Below the pieces are notes generated by a model. That model worked only from the letters and a program-made list of their open reading frames with translations. It did no database searches and was not told the DNA's origin. A DNA stretch of 46,113 bases from assembly GCA_018970895.1 (NCBI GenBank), contig JAGWVM010000009.1, positions 1 to 46,113 of the forward strand, given 5' to 3'. The stretch comes from Lysobacteraceae bacterium. Lineage in GTDB: Bacteria > Pseudomonadota > Gammaproteobacteria > Xanthomonadales > Rhodanobacteraceae. The translations under genes were made by a program, and so were the position numbers. Below, piece after piece: positions 16,576 to 24,116 of the stretch (position 1 is its first letter; every line of letters begins with the position of its first letter).

Positions 16576-17978
16576 CGCTGCCAGCCCTGAGTCGAAAGGG
16601 CCGGCGTATCCGGCATTCGCGGTGGCGTAAGCTGCGTTTGAGCATCCGCTACGGCTCGGGCGTCGGCGCGTAGCGCCTGACCTTCGTTCATTTCAGCAAA
16701 GCGCTCATTGCCCTGCATGAAACCAGACCAGTCACCCGCTCTCGCTGCGGCGAGCATTTGGTCGATCTGCTGGGACAAAACGCGCTCGTCGCCGTCTGCT
16801 GCTCCCCTGACACTCTGTTGTGCGACGCAGGCACGGAATGGACGCAGAAGGTGGCTTTCACGCATTGACTTATCGACTGGCTCGGCGTTGTAAGGATCCG
16901 CCACCTTGTCGATGTCATGGCGGGGAACCAGCAGCTCGTTGTAGCCCTCTGGCAACAGCCGATTCACTTTGCCTGTGATCCGGTAAATGAACATGCCTTC
17001 TTCTGAACGATGGACGACGTTGAGACGCGGATCGTCCGGCTCGATGCTCTTGTTCAGAAAAGGCTCGTCGCTCAGGCAGTTCAAATAGTCAATCATCAGA
17101 TTGCCGGCACGAATCGATAATCCGTCGCGGTGATAGCCGCCCCCTACGTCCGAATGCGCGCCCGGTACATACATTCCGGCAAAGCGGCCGTCGTCGCTGA
17201 TGCCCGGATCGATGATGCGATCGGATTTGAAAAGGCCTCTGTGCTCGTCCGTAGCGGTCAACTGCACGCCTGAAATCACCGAGGGCGATAGCCTTCGGTC
17301 GTCGTTGCGAAGTTCGTTGCCTGTCCCAACGGGATCGAACAATCCGACCGCCTGAGCCACTTTTCCCGGCGGGACCAGCGGCGGCTTGATGTATTGAACT
17401 TGCTTGATCTGGTGGTGAACGTCATATGTATAGACCGCTCCACTGGGGTCCTGGATCCCCCGTTCGTGGACAAGCCTGGACAACACCGCGATCTCGTCGC
17501 CGCCCCGGCTGAATCCGATTCCGACCAGACTGATGTCGGCTTTCGGGTCCTCGCGCTTCCAGGTCCGTGCCTGCTCAATGAACATCTGGTACATCCGCTC
17601 GGCACGTTCCTCGGACGTGAAGCCGTCGATACCGTCGAGAGTCCGTCGAAGCAAACCCTCTTGCGTCCCAGGTCCCTGGACGTAACCCGCAGCTATTCGG
17701 GTGTCACCTTGTGCCTCGCGTCTGGCGATCTGGTCGGCGATCCTGCCAACGTTCGTCTCATGCTCCGGATCATCGATCGCGTCGTTGCCTGTGCCGTCCA
17801 TGCAGGCTACGAATAGCCGGGAGTGCGGATTCTTTGATTGCATGAGAACAGGGACCTCAAACAACCCGTCCTGCTGAATATCCCCGTAATACTGGCTCTT
17901 TGCCTGCTCGCTTGCGGGGCGAAAGCCGACACCATCCGACAACACGCCGTCCTTCTCGAGATGATGCTTTTCCGCCAT
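16572..17978 (-). CDS. Tle1/DUF2235-like phospholipase, candidate secreted effector
   Basis: A 468-residue alpha/beta hydrolase of the Tle1 (DUF2235) lipase type found among type VI and type IV effector lipases. FVACMDGTGND (57-66) matches the N-terminal family motif; GIGFSRGGDE (153-162) holds the nucleophile Ser157; GLFDPVGTG (212-220) the probable Asp215; and GAHSDVGGGY (273-282) the probable His275. No signal peptide is seen, which fits delivery by a contact-dependent secretion system. After the lipase core, residues about 390-468 form a helical, Gln/Ala-rich tail (LSQQIDQMLAAARAGDWSGF...) that may be a secretion or partner-binding segment. AGGAG precedes the ATG. It follows a likely immunity lipoprotein gene by 17 bases. 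Confidence 0.85.
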   Translation of the reverse strand: MAEKHHLEKDGVLSDGVGFRPASEQAKSQYYGDIQQDGLFEVPVLMQSKNPHSRLFVACMDGTGNDAIDDPEHETNVGRIADQIARREAQGDTRIAAGYVQGPGTQEGLLRRTLDGIDGFTSEERAERMYQMFIEQARTWKREDPKADISLVGIGFSRGGDEIAVLSRLVHERGIQDPSGAVYTYDVHHQIKQVQYIKPPLVPPGKVAQAVGLFDPVGTGNELRNDDRRLSPSVISGVQLTATDEHRGLFKSDRIIDPGISDDGRFAGMYVPGAHSDVGGGYHRDGLSIRAGNLMIDYLNCLSDEPFLNKSIEPDDPRLNVVHRSEEGMFIYRITGKVNRLLPEGYNELLVPRHDIDKVADPYNAEPVDKSMRESHLLRPFRACVAQQSVRGAADGDERVLSQQIDQMLAAARAGDWSGFMQGNERFAEMNEGQALRADARAVADAQTQLTPPRMPDTPALSTQGWQR

Positions 17979-17995
17979 GTCCCTGGCTCCTTTGG

Positions 17996-18613
17996 TCAGT
18001 AGGTATGCGTCCAGACAGGGATCACGTCATCCCGAAAGTCGCTGAACCGGTTACCCGGAATCTGGAGGCCTCTCGTGGGTATGGCCGCCTTCATGAAAAC
18101 GCTCAAGGTGCGGTTGTTGACCTCGAGGATAATCAGCGGATCGGAGACGACGCCCTGGGGGAAATGACCAGCAGCAATCTCTTCCTCCGAAACGCTGTAT
18201 CGGACCCGCTCACCGTGGAACAGCGCCGCCAAATCGACGGACGCGTGGTGCGTCATGCCATCCAGGGACGTCCAGCTGACCTCGACGGGTGGCGGAAAAT
18301 TGCGTATGCCCACATGACCATTGAGTGGCCACTTCTCGCGATAGTCCATGGAGGGGGGCGGAGGTGCGCGTTCATCTTCATACAACCGCGTGTAGTCATA
18401 CCGGTCGTAAATCACCCTGCAGGAAAGGGTGTTGTAGACAAAGACGGTGAAGTTGTGGGCGGTGAACCTGAGAGGAAACAGGTTTCCATTCACTTCGTGT
18501 GTGGCTTGGTCATGCGCAGTCATCGGGCGAGCACATCCTGCGAGTGAAACGAGGAAAACCAACAGGGCCGTTGCCGCGATCAGCCGAGAGTGACAGTGCG
18601 GATGCCGCTGCAT
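17996..18613 (-). CDS. DUF3304-type lipoprotein, probable lipase immunity protein
   Basis: A 205-residue lipoprotein: signal LIAATALLVFLVSLAGC with the lipobox LAGC (Cys27), then a beta-rich domain with HEVNGNLFPLRFTAHNFTVFVYN and VEVSWTSLDGMTHHASVDL, features of DUF3304. Proteins of this kind often lie beside Tle1-type lipases and act in the periplasm, which fits an immunity role. The ATG at 18613 gives a normal signal peptide but has a weak ribosome site. A GTG at 18691 has a strong GGAGG and overlaps the stop of the upstream gene (GTGA), but would put 52 residues before the lipid-modified cysteine. Either start gives the same mature protein. Confidence 0.78.
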   Translation of the reverse strand: MQRHPHCHSRLIAATALLVFLVSLAGCARPMTAHDQATHEVNGNLFPLRFTAHNFTVFVYNTLSCRVIYDRYDYTRLYEDERAPPPPSMDYREKWPLNGHVGIRNFPPPVEVSWTSLDGMTHHASVDLAALFHGERVRYSVSEEEIAAGHFPQGVVSDPLIILEVNNRTLSVFMKAAIPTRGLQIPGNRFSDFRDDVIPVWTHTY

Positions 18614-18687
18614 ATTCTTACGGAAGGCGATCGGGAGATTGTCGCGGGCATGATCGGATTCATCTAATGACGGATGTGGCTTTTTGA

Positions 18688-19587
18688 TCACGTGCCCTCC
18701 TCCTCCGAGCGATGCACCACGTTCATCCGCGGATCGTCCGGCTCGGGCTGCTCGCTGAGCAGTGGCGTCGTGCTGAGACGATTGATGTACTCGATCAGCA
18801 GATTCGCTGCGCGGATGGAGAGGCCATTCAGGCGGTAGCCGCCGCAGACGTCCGAAAGCGAACCGGGGACCGGCAGGCTGAGGAAGCGTCCGTCGCTCGA
18901 GCGGCCTTTGCCGAGGATCGGCAGCGACTGGAAATCAGGGCGTTTCTCGTCCGTCGCGCTGAGCTGGAAGCCGGAAATCACCGAGGGGGGCAGGTGCAGC
19001 TCTGGCGGCAAGTAACCGGTAGGGGCGAGCAGGGCAAGAGCCTGGGCTGTCCGGTGTGGTGGCACAAGAACCTCACCCGAGGGGGAATGCAACCCCAACA
19101 CGTCGACCATCATGGTGAACTCGGCGCCCTGCAGGGCGCCCCAGCTGCCACCGACGATCAGCAGGCTGATCCGGGCATCGGGGTCCTGCCTGAGCCACGC
19201 TTCCGATCGCACCGAGAGCTGCTTGTACATGGCGGCAAGCCGGGTGCCGGCAAACGCTTCGCCATGCTTGTCCAGGGTCAGCCAATTGTCGTGGGCGCAG
19301 TCGGTGCTTACGTAACCGGTGCCGATCGACGTGGGCGTCGTACCCCGGATCAGCTGCTGGTGGATCCAGGCTACGGTGGTGGGCTCGGTGGGTCCCTTGC
19401 GCGCCTGTTTCCAGCTGCAATCGAACAGCGCAACGAAAAGACGATCGTGGGCGCCCGGCGTCGATGACGTCGGCACCGGGCGCGTGGCACGGGTCGATGT
19501 CACCGGTGCGGTTGCGGCCTGCGACCGGATCGGCAGCCATCCGGTCATGGCCAGCAGTAGGGCGAGCGCCGCGTGCTTCCTTGGCAT
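18688..19587 (-). CDS. Exported, C-terminally truncated and probably inactive paralogue of the lipase
   Basis: A 299-residue protein clearly related to the lipase two genes downstream: shared blocks include LFVA, the GxSxG region, PSVISGxQLxATDE, SDVxGGYxxxGLSIRAxNLxIxYxNxL and PDDPRxNVVHRSEE. Unlike it, this one has a signal peptide (residues 1-24, ending SQAA), so it works in the periplasm. It keeps a GxSxG (GGSWGA, Ser148), but the probable catalytic Asp becomes Ala188 (LLAPTG) and the probable His becomes Leu244 (GSLSDVCGGY); the DGTGN motif is FDCSWK. The protein stops right after HRSEE, where the lipase continues for 142 residues. The ATG at 19587 follows AGGGAG. It may be a decoy or immunity partner, or a decaying copy. 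Confidence 0.8.
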   Translation of the reverse strand: MPRKHAALALLLAMTGWLPIRSQAATAPVTSTRATRPVPTSSTPGAHDRLFVALFDCSWKQARKGPTEPTTVAWIHQQLIRGTTPTSIGTGYVSTDCAHDNWLTLDKHGEAFAGTRLAAMYKQLSVRSEAWLRQDPDARISLLIVGGSWGALQGAEFTMMVDVLGLHSPSGEVLVPPHRTAQALALLAPTGYLPPELHLPPSVISGFQLSATDEKRPDFQSLPILGKGRSSDGRFLSLPVPGSLSDVCGGYRLNGLSIRAANLLIEYINRLSTTPLLSEQPEPDDPRMNVVHRSEEEGT

Positions 19588-19769
19588 GGAGTCTCCCTGG
19601 GTCCTTGCAGGGGATGATCCGGCCCGCGGGCCGGATCCGTGGGGAAGCATGGTAGGCGATGGAAAATCCCTGGCGCTGTGAGCGCATGCCGGTTTTCGGG
19701 TCATCGTCCGGCGATGACGTGCCTGAACGGCCTGCGGCATAGCCCGCGGGGCCGGTGTTCATGACTTCA

Positions 19770-19802
19770 TATGTGGAGTAAATTGGAAATAAGCTCCATA
19801 TA
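19770..19802 (+). promoter_or_regulatory. Likely autoregulatory operator of the antitoxin-toxin operon
   Basis: TATGTGGAG (19770-19778) and CTCCATATA (19794-19802) form a near-perfect inverted repeat (8 of 9 bases) across an A/T-rich spacer. The right arm abuts the AGGA ribosome site of the antitoxin gene. Such sites are usual targets of Xre-type antitoxins. Confidence 0.6.
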
Positions 19803-19812
19803 GGAACATCGT

Positions 19813-20205
19813 ATGGTTTCCAGTCCGCACGCGGCGACCCTGCCCCTGACCGACCTCGGCGGCCCGGCCCTGCGCAGTTTTTTCCGGCTGGCCGAGGCGT
19901 GGAAGCTGCGCGTGGCCGAGCAGCGCAAGCTGCTCGGCGATCCGCCGGAGTCCACGTTCTACAAGTGGAAGCGCGAGCAGGAAGGCAGCCCCGGGCGGGA
20001 CGTGATCGAACGCGTCAGCTACCTGCTAGGCATCTTCAAGGCATTGCAGATCCTGTTTCCCGACCCGGCCCAGGCCGATGCCTGGCTGCGCACGCCGAAC
20101 CAGGCGGCGCTGTTCGGCGGCCAGTCGGCGCTGGAGCGGATGCTGTCGGGCAATGTGGCGGACCTGTTCGTGGTGCGGCAGTACCTGGATGCGCAGCGCG
20201 GGTAA
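19813..20205 (+). CDS. Xre/MbcA/ParS-type antitoxin
   Basis: A 130-residue cytoplasmic protein. The N-terminal Xre-like DNA-binding part (about 12-60: LGGPALRSFFRLAEAWKLRVAEQRKLLGDPPESTFYKWKRE) is followed by the toxin-binding (DUF2384/MbcA_ParS) domain (about 66-128), with RVSYLLGIFKALQILFPDPAQADAWLRTPN and the typical final segment QSALERMLSG. It should bind and inhibit the RES toxin encoded next and repress the operon. AGGA precedes the ATG. An inverted repeat lies at the promoter. Confidence 0.9.
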   Translation: MVSSPHAATLPLTDLGGPALRSFFRLAEAWKLRVAEQRKLLGDPPESTFYKWKREQEGSPGRDVIERVSYLLGIFKALQILFPDPAQADAWLRTPNQAALFGGQSALERMLSGNVADLFVVRQYLDAQRG

Positions 20206-20295
20206 GCCGCACGGCGGCGCCGGTCGCGACCGGGGAGACGCCACGCGGCGAGCCTGTCCGACGCCCCTTCCCGAGTTCCTTAGCCGAGCGCCGAC

Positions 20296-20985
20296 GTGAC
20301 CGCCGAGACGCCCCCGATCAAGCGCATCCGCTGGAGCCATGCCTACCGCATCGTGCCCAGCCGCTTCCCGCCGGTCGGGCTGTTCGACCGCATCGCCGAT
20401 CCGGCCGATCTGGACGCGGTGTTCGCAATCGAGGCGTTGACCAACCCTCGCCTGCGCGAGGAGGCCGGTGCGCTGAAGCGGGTGCCGAAGGAGCGTCGCA
20501 TCAGCGGCCCCGGCAGCACGCCGGTCATGGCCGCGTTCACCCATCTCAATCCGGAAGGCAGTCGCTTTTCCGACGGCAGCTGGGGCGTGTTCTACGCCGG
20601 GCACAGCGTGACCACGGCGGTGGAGGAAACGGTCTACCACCGCGAGCGCTTCCTGGCGGCCACGGCCGAGCCGCCGTGCGAGATCCCGATGCGCTGCTAC
20701 CGCACCCGCCTCACTGGCCGCCTGCACGACCTGCGCGGCGGCTGGCCGCGGATGCACGATGCCGACGACTACGGCGCCAGCGTGGCACTGGCCCGCTCGC
20801 TGCGAGAGGCCGGTTCCAACGGCATCGTCTACGACAGCGTGCGGCATCCGGGGGGCGAGTGTGCGGCGGTGTTCTATCCCGACCTGCTGTCGCCTTGCGT
20901 GCAGTCCGAGCACCTGGTGTACCGCTGGGACGGCGCGCGCATCGCCACCGTGCTGAGAGTGTCGGAGTTGCCGCGCGCGCGGTAG
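20296..20985 (+). CDS. RES-domain NAD+-degrading toxin
   Basis: A 229-residue toxin of the RES family (MbcT/ParT/RES-Xre type), which breaks down NAD+ or ADP-ribosylates targets. The probable active residues are Arg18 (HAYRIV), Tyr100 (GVFYAG), Glu110/111 (AVEETVYH) and Ser181 (GIVYDSVRHPGGEC). It starts with GTG at 20296; an in-frame TAG at 20281 excludes any longer start and no ATG occurs before residue 78. The gap of 90 bases after the antitoxin gene and the weak ribosome site may keep toxin expression low. Confidence 0.9.
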   Translation: MTAETPPIKRIRWSHAYRIVPSRFPPVGLFDRIADPADLDAVFAIEALTNPRLREEAGALKRVPKERRISGPGSTPVMAAFTHLNPEGSRFSDGSWGVFYAGHSVTTAVEETVYHRERFLAATAEPPCEIPMRCYRTRLTGRLHDLRGGWPRMHDADDYGASVALARSLREAGSNGIVYDSVRHPGGECAAVFYPDLLSPCVQSEHLVYRWDGARIATVLRVSELPRAR

Positions 20986-21019
20986 GGTTCGGATTCCCCG
21001 ACCGGCCAGGAGGACCCTC

Positions 21020-21715
21020 ATGCCCCGCTGGATACTGCTGTCACTGCTCGCCCTGCTGCCCGCGCTGGGTATCGCCCACGAGCGCGATGCCGCCAACGAC
21101 CACACGATCTGGAGCAAGGACATCGCCGCCTTCGAAGCGGCCGACCGGGCACAGCCGCCGGCACCGGGCGCGGTGCTGTTCATCGGTAGCTCCTCGATCC
21201 GTTTCTGGACCACGCTGGCCAGCGACTTCCCCGAGGTGCGCACGATCAATCGCGGTTTCGGCGGCTCGGAGATCAATGACGCGACGTACTTCGCCGAACG
21301 TATCGTGGCGCCGTACAAGCCATCGGCCATCGTGATGTACGCCGGAGACAACGACATCGCCGCCGGCGACAGCCCGGCCTTCGTGCTGACCGAGTTCCGA
21401 GATTTCGTTCGCACGGCGCGTGCGGTCGATCCGCGCGTGCCGATCGCCTTCATCGCGATCAAGCCGAGCATGGCGCGCAAGGCGCTGCTGCCGCAGATCC
21501 GCGAGGCCAACGAGAAGATCCGCGACTGGGCCGCCACGCAATCGGATGTGAGCTATCTGGACATCTTCACGCCGATGCTCGGTCCGGACGGTCAGCCCCA
21601 AGACAAGTGGTTCCGGAAGGATGGCCTGCACATGAACCGCAGCGGTTACGCGCTGTGGATCGACCTCGTGAAACCGTGGGTGGACGCGCATGGCAAGGCC
21701 GCCATGCGCCATTGA
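21020..21715 (+). CDS. Exported SGNH/GDSL-family hydrolase
   Basis: A 231-residue exported esterase-like enzyme. A signal peptide (1-19, LLSLLALLPALGIAH) precedes the SGNH blocks: nucleophile block LFIGSSSIRFW, glycine block RGFGGSEIND, Asn block MYAGDNDIAAG, and the terminal Asp/His block KDGLHMNRSGY. This is the GDSL-like Lipase_GDSL_2 layout. AGGAGG lies before the ATG. Its 3' end is only 12 bases from the convergent phhA stop. The ester substrate is unknown. Confidence 0.92.
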   Translation: MPRWILLSLLALLPALGIAHERDAANDHTIWSKDIAAFEAADRAQPPAPGAVLFIGSSSIRFWTTLASDFPEVRTINRGFGGSEINDATYFAERIVAPYKPSAIVMYAGDNDIAAGDSPAFVLTEFRDFVRTARAVDPRVPIAFIAIKPSMARKALLPQIREANEKIRDWAATQSDVSYLDIFTPMLGPDGQPQDKWFRKDGLHMNRSGYALWIDLVKPWVDAHGKAAMRH

Positions 21716-21727
21716 TCGCGGATTGCC

Positions 21728-22621
21728 TCAGGTATCTGCGTTGGTCGCCCAGCCCTCACGGGTGCCGACGTTGAACACGCGGTCCGCGTCCAGCACGTCG
21801 CCGGCCGCGTGCGGCGCCTTTGCCGCCAGCCGCTGGTAGATCGGCGTGAAGTCCGGGCGGGTGGCGTCGAACAGCTGCTCGAAACCCTCGATCACGAAGT
21901 AGGTCTGCTGATAGGTGTCGATGCGATAGCGCGTGCTCATCACGCGCTCCAGGCCGAAGCCGATGCGGTTGGGTGCGGCCGAGTCCAGGCTGTAGATCGA
22001 CTCGCCCTTGGAGCTGACGATGCCAGCGCCGTAGATGCGCAGGCCATCGGGCGTGTTGATCAGGCCGAACTCCACCGTGTACCAGTACAGCCGCGTCAGG
22101 TTCATCAGCGCTTCGGGTCCGACACCGAAAGCCTTCATGCCGCCGCGGCCGTAGGCCTGCATGTAGTCGGCGAACACGGGGTTGAGCAGCAGCGGCACGT
22201 GGCCGAACAGGTCGTGGAACAGGTCCGGCTCGCTGAGGTAGTCGAGCTGGTCCGGCTTGCGGATCCACCAGCTCACCGGAAAGCGGCGGTTGGCCAGGTG
22301 GTCGAAGAACACCTCGTCCGGCAGCAGGCCCTCCACGGCCACGATCTGCCAGCCGGTGGTCTTTGCGAGCAGGTCGTTGAGGTCGGCGAACTTCGGGATG
22401 CCGTTCTCGCCCATGCCGAAACGCTCGACGCCCTCCAGAAACTCGGCGCAGGCGCGCCCGGGCAGCAGCTCGCGCTGGCGCCGGTACAGCGTGTTCCACA
22501 CCTCGTGGTCGGTGACGGTGTAGCTGTCCCAGGGCTGTTCGACGACGCCGGTGGCGTACACCGGCACGTAGCCGCGGTCGGTCTGCTGGTGCTCGACCCG
22601 GCGTGGCGTGGCGTTTTCCAT
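21728..22621 (-). CDS. phhA: Phenylalanine-4-hydroxylase
   Basis: A 297-residue cytoplasmic iron enzyme that turns phenylalanine into tyrosine with a pterin cofactor and oxygen. The iron ligands are His136 and His141 in DLFHDLFGHVPLL and Glu184 in YWYTVEFGL. The length matches bacterial monomeric enzymes without the N-terminal regulatory domain. It is divergent from an Lrp-type regulator that is the obvious candidate to control it. Confidence 0.97.
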   Translation of the reverse strand: MENATPRRVEHQQTDRGYVPVYATGVVEQPWDSYTVTDHEVWNTLYRRQRELLPGRACAEFLEGVERFGMGENGIPKFADLNDLLAKTTGWQIVAVEGLLPDEVFFDHLANRRFPVSWWIRKPDQLDYLSEPDLFHDLFGHVPLLLNPVFADYMQAYGRGGMKAFGVGPEALMNLTRLYWYTVEFGLINTPDGLRIYGAGIVSSKGESIYSLDSAAPNRIGFGLERVMSTRYRIDTYQQTYFVIEGFEQLFDATRPDFTPIYQRLAAKAPHAAGDVLDADRVFNVGTREGWATNADT

Positions 22622-22690
22622 GGCGTGGCTCCGGAACGGGATGACAGGCGCACCATCATACGGACAGATCCGCGCACAGAGCTTGTTTTA

Positions 22691-22728
22691 TTGTTGAACA
22701 AACCGTTATATCGGCAACAAATCCGATA
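22691..22728. promoter_or_regulatory. Candidate Lrp-type operator region between phhA and the regulator
   Basis: This 136-base intergenic region is unusually A/T rich. It holds the palindrome TTGTT-G-AACAA (22691-22701) and the inverted repeat TATCGG-N8-CCGATA (22709-22728), followed by a related half-site CCGAATAA (22734-22741). The placement fits binding by the divergent Lrp-type protein. Confidence 0.55.
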
Positions 22729-22757
22729 ATTATCCGAATAACACGAAATAAAATTGC

Positions 22758-23234
22758 ATGGCGAGCCTCGATCGCACCGACCTGCGCCTGCTGGCCGAAC
22801 TGCAGCGCGATGGCCGCGTCACCAATGCCGAACTGGCCGAGCGGGTCAGCCTGTCGCCCTCGGCCTGCCTGCGTCGGGTGCAGCGACTGGAAGCCGACGG
22901 CGTGATCGCAGGCTATGCCGCCCAGGTCGATCCGCAGGCGGTGGGCCTGGGCCTGCAGGCCTTCGTGCGCGTGCAGCTGGCCAAGCACGAGGCTGCCGCG
23001 ATCGAGCGCTTCGTCGCCCAGGTCAACGCCTGGGAGGAAGTGGTGGCCTGCCACGCGCTGACCGGCGACATGGATTACCTGATGCACGTCTACGTGGCCG
23101 ACCTGGAGCATTTCTCGCGCTTCCTGCTCGACCGTCTGCTCACCGCGGCCGGCGTGGCCGACGTGAATTCCAGCTTCGTGCTGCGCACGGTCAAGCGCTC
23201 GCCATCGCTGCCGCTGGCCCAGGTCGGAGGCTGA
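22758..23234 (+). CDS. Lrp/AsnC-family transcriptional regulator
   Basis: A 158-residue regulator with an N-terminal helix-turn-helix (LDRTDLRLLAELQRDGRVTNAELAERVSLSPSACLRRVQRLEADGVI, residues 3-49) and a C-terminal ligand-binding RAM domain (about 65-140). The divergent position next to phhA suggests that it senses phenylalanine or tyrosine and controls phhA. No clear ribosome site precedes the ATG; an A/T-rich TAAAAT lies 4 bases upstream, so the message could be leaderless. Confidence 0.92.
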   Translation: MASLDRTDLRLLAELQRDGRVTNAELAERVSLSPSACLRRVQRLEADGVIAGYAAQVDPQAVGLGLQAFVRVQLAKHEAAAIERFVAQVNAWEEVVACHALTGDMDYLMHVYVADLEHFSRFLLDRLLTAAGVADVNSSFVLRTVKRSPSLPLAQVGG

Positions 23235-23300
23235 ACCGGCGCCCCATCCGACCCTGCGGCGCATGTCGTTGCGGCGAACTAACGCTAAACTAACCGGCTG

Positions 23301-24116
23301 ATGAGTATGGACACCGCCCCCGCGCACGAGCCCCTGCCCTGGCAGCCGATCCGCTACCTGTGGCGCGTGCCCCTGCTGCTGGCGCACATCGTGGTCGGCA
23401 TCCTGCTCTGTTCGCTGATCCTGAGCTGGAACAAGCACCGGGTGATGAAGGACGGCCGCGTACCGTTCGCGCACCGCATGATCAACGCCTGGTCGCGCAC
23501 CCTGATGCGCATCTTCGGGTTGCGCTCGGTGCGGGTCGGCACGCCGCTGCCCGACCCGGTGCTGTTTGTCGCCAACCACACCTCGTGGATCGATATCGAA
23601 CTGGTGCACAGCCAGCGCGCGGCGTGCTTCGTGGCCAAGGCGGAAATCGCCGGCTGGCCGCTGGTCGGCTGGATGGCCGCCAACGGCGGCACCATTTTCC
23701 ATCGTCGTGGTTCCAACCACTCGCTGACTTCGGTGATGGCAGTGATGGTCGATCGGCTGCGCGAGGGCCGTTCGGTGGCGGTGTTTCCGGAGGGCGGCAC
23801 CGGCCACCACGGCGTGCTCAAGGTGTTCCATGCCCGCATCTTCCAGGCGGCGCTGGACGCCGAGGCGCGGGTGCAGCCGGTGGCCCTGCGCTTCACCCGG
23901 AACGGTCGTCGCGTGATCGACGCCGGTTTCCGCGAGCACGAGAGCTTCATGGGCAATTTCCTGCGCCTGCTCGGCAGCGCCCCGCTGGATGCGGAAGTGC
24001 ATTTCCTCGAGCCGGTGCCCGCCACGCCCGATGCGCGCCGCCGCATGGCCGAGCTGTCGCGCGAGCGCATCGCGGTGGCACTGGAGCAGCCCAGTCCTCG
24101 CCGGGCTGCCGCATGA
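23301..24116 (+). CDS. Lysophospholipid acyltransferase (PlsC-like)
   Basis: A 271-residue membrane-bound acyltransferase that adds a fatty-acyl group to lysophosphatidic acid or a related lysolipid. The catalytic motif NHTSWID (NHxxxxD) and the substrate motif FPEGG are present, as is GGTIFHRRG. A hydrophobic helix lies near residues 22-42. An alternative ATG lies two codons in. The next gene overlaps by 4 bases (ATGA), so the two are co-expressed. Confidence 0.9.
   Translation: MSMDTAPAHEPLPWQPIRYLWRVPLLLAHIVVGILLCSLILSWNKHRVMKDGRVPFAHRMINAWSRTLMRIFGLRSVRVGTPLPDPVLFVANHTSWIDIELVHSQRAACFVAKAEIAGWPLVGWMAANGGTIFHRRGSNHSLTSVMAVMVDRLREGRSVAVFPEGGTGHHGVLKVFHARIFQAALDAEARVQPVALRFTRNGRRVIDAGFREHESFMGNFLRLLGSAPLDAEVHFLEPVPATPDARRRMAELSRERIAVALEQPSPRRAAA

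Noticed and set aside
16572..16812. Classical XVIPCD recruitment domain at the lipase C-terminus
   Set aside because: The usual GLxRIDHV and AVQG-type motifs are not seen; the tail is reported only as an open question.
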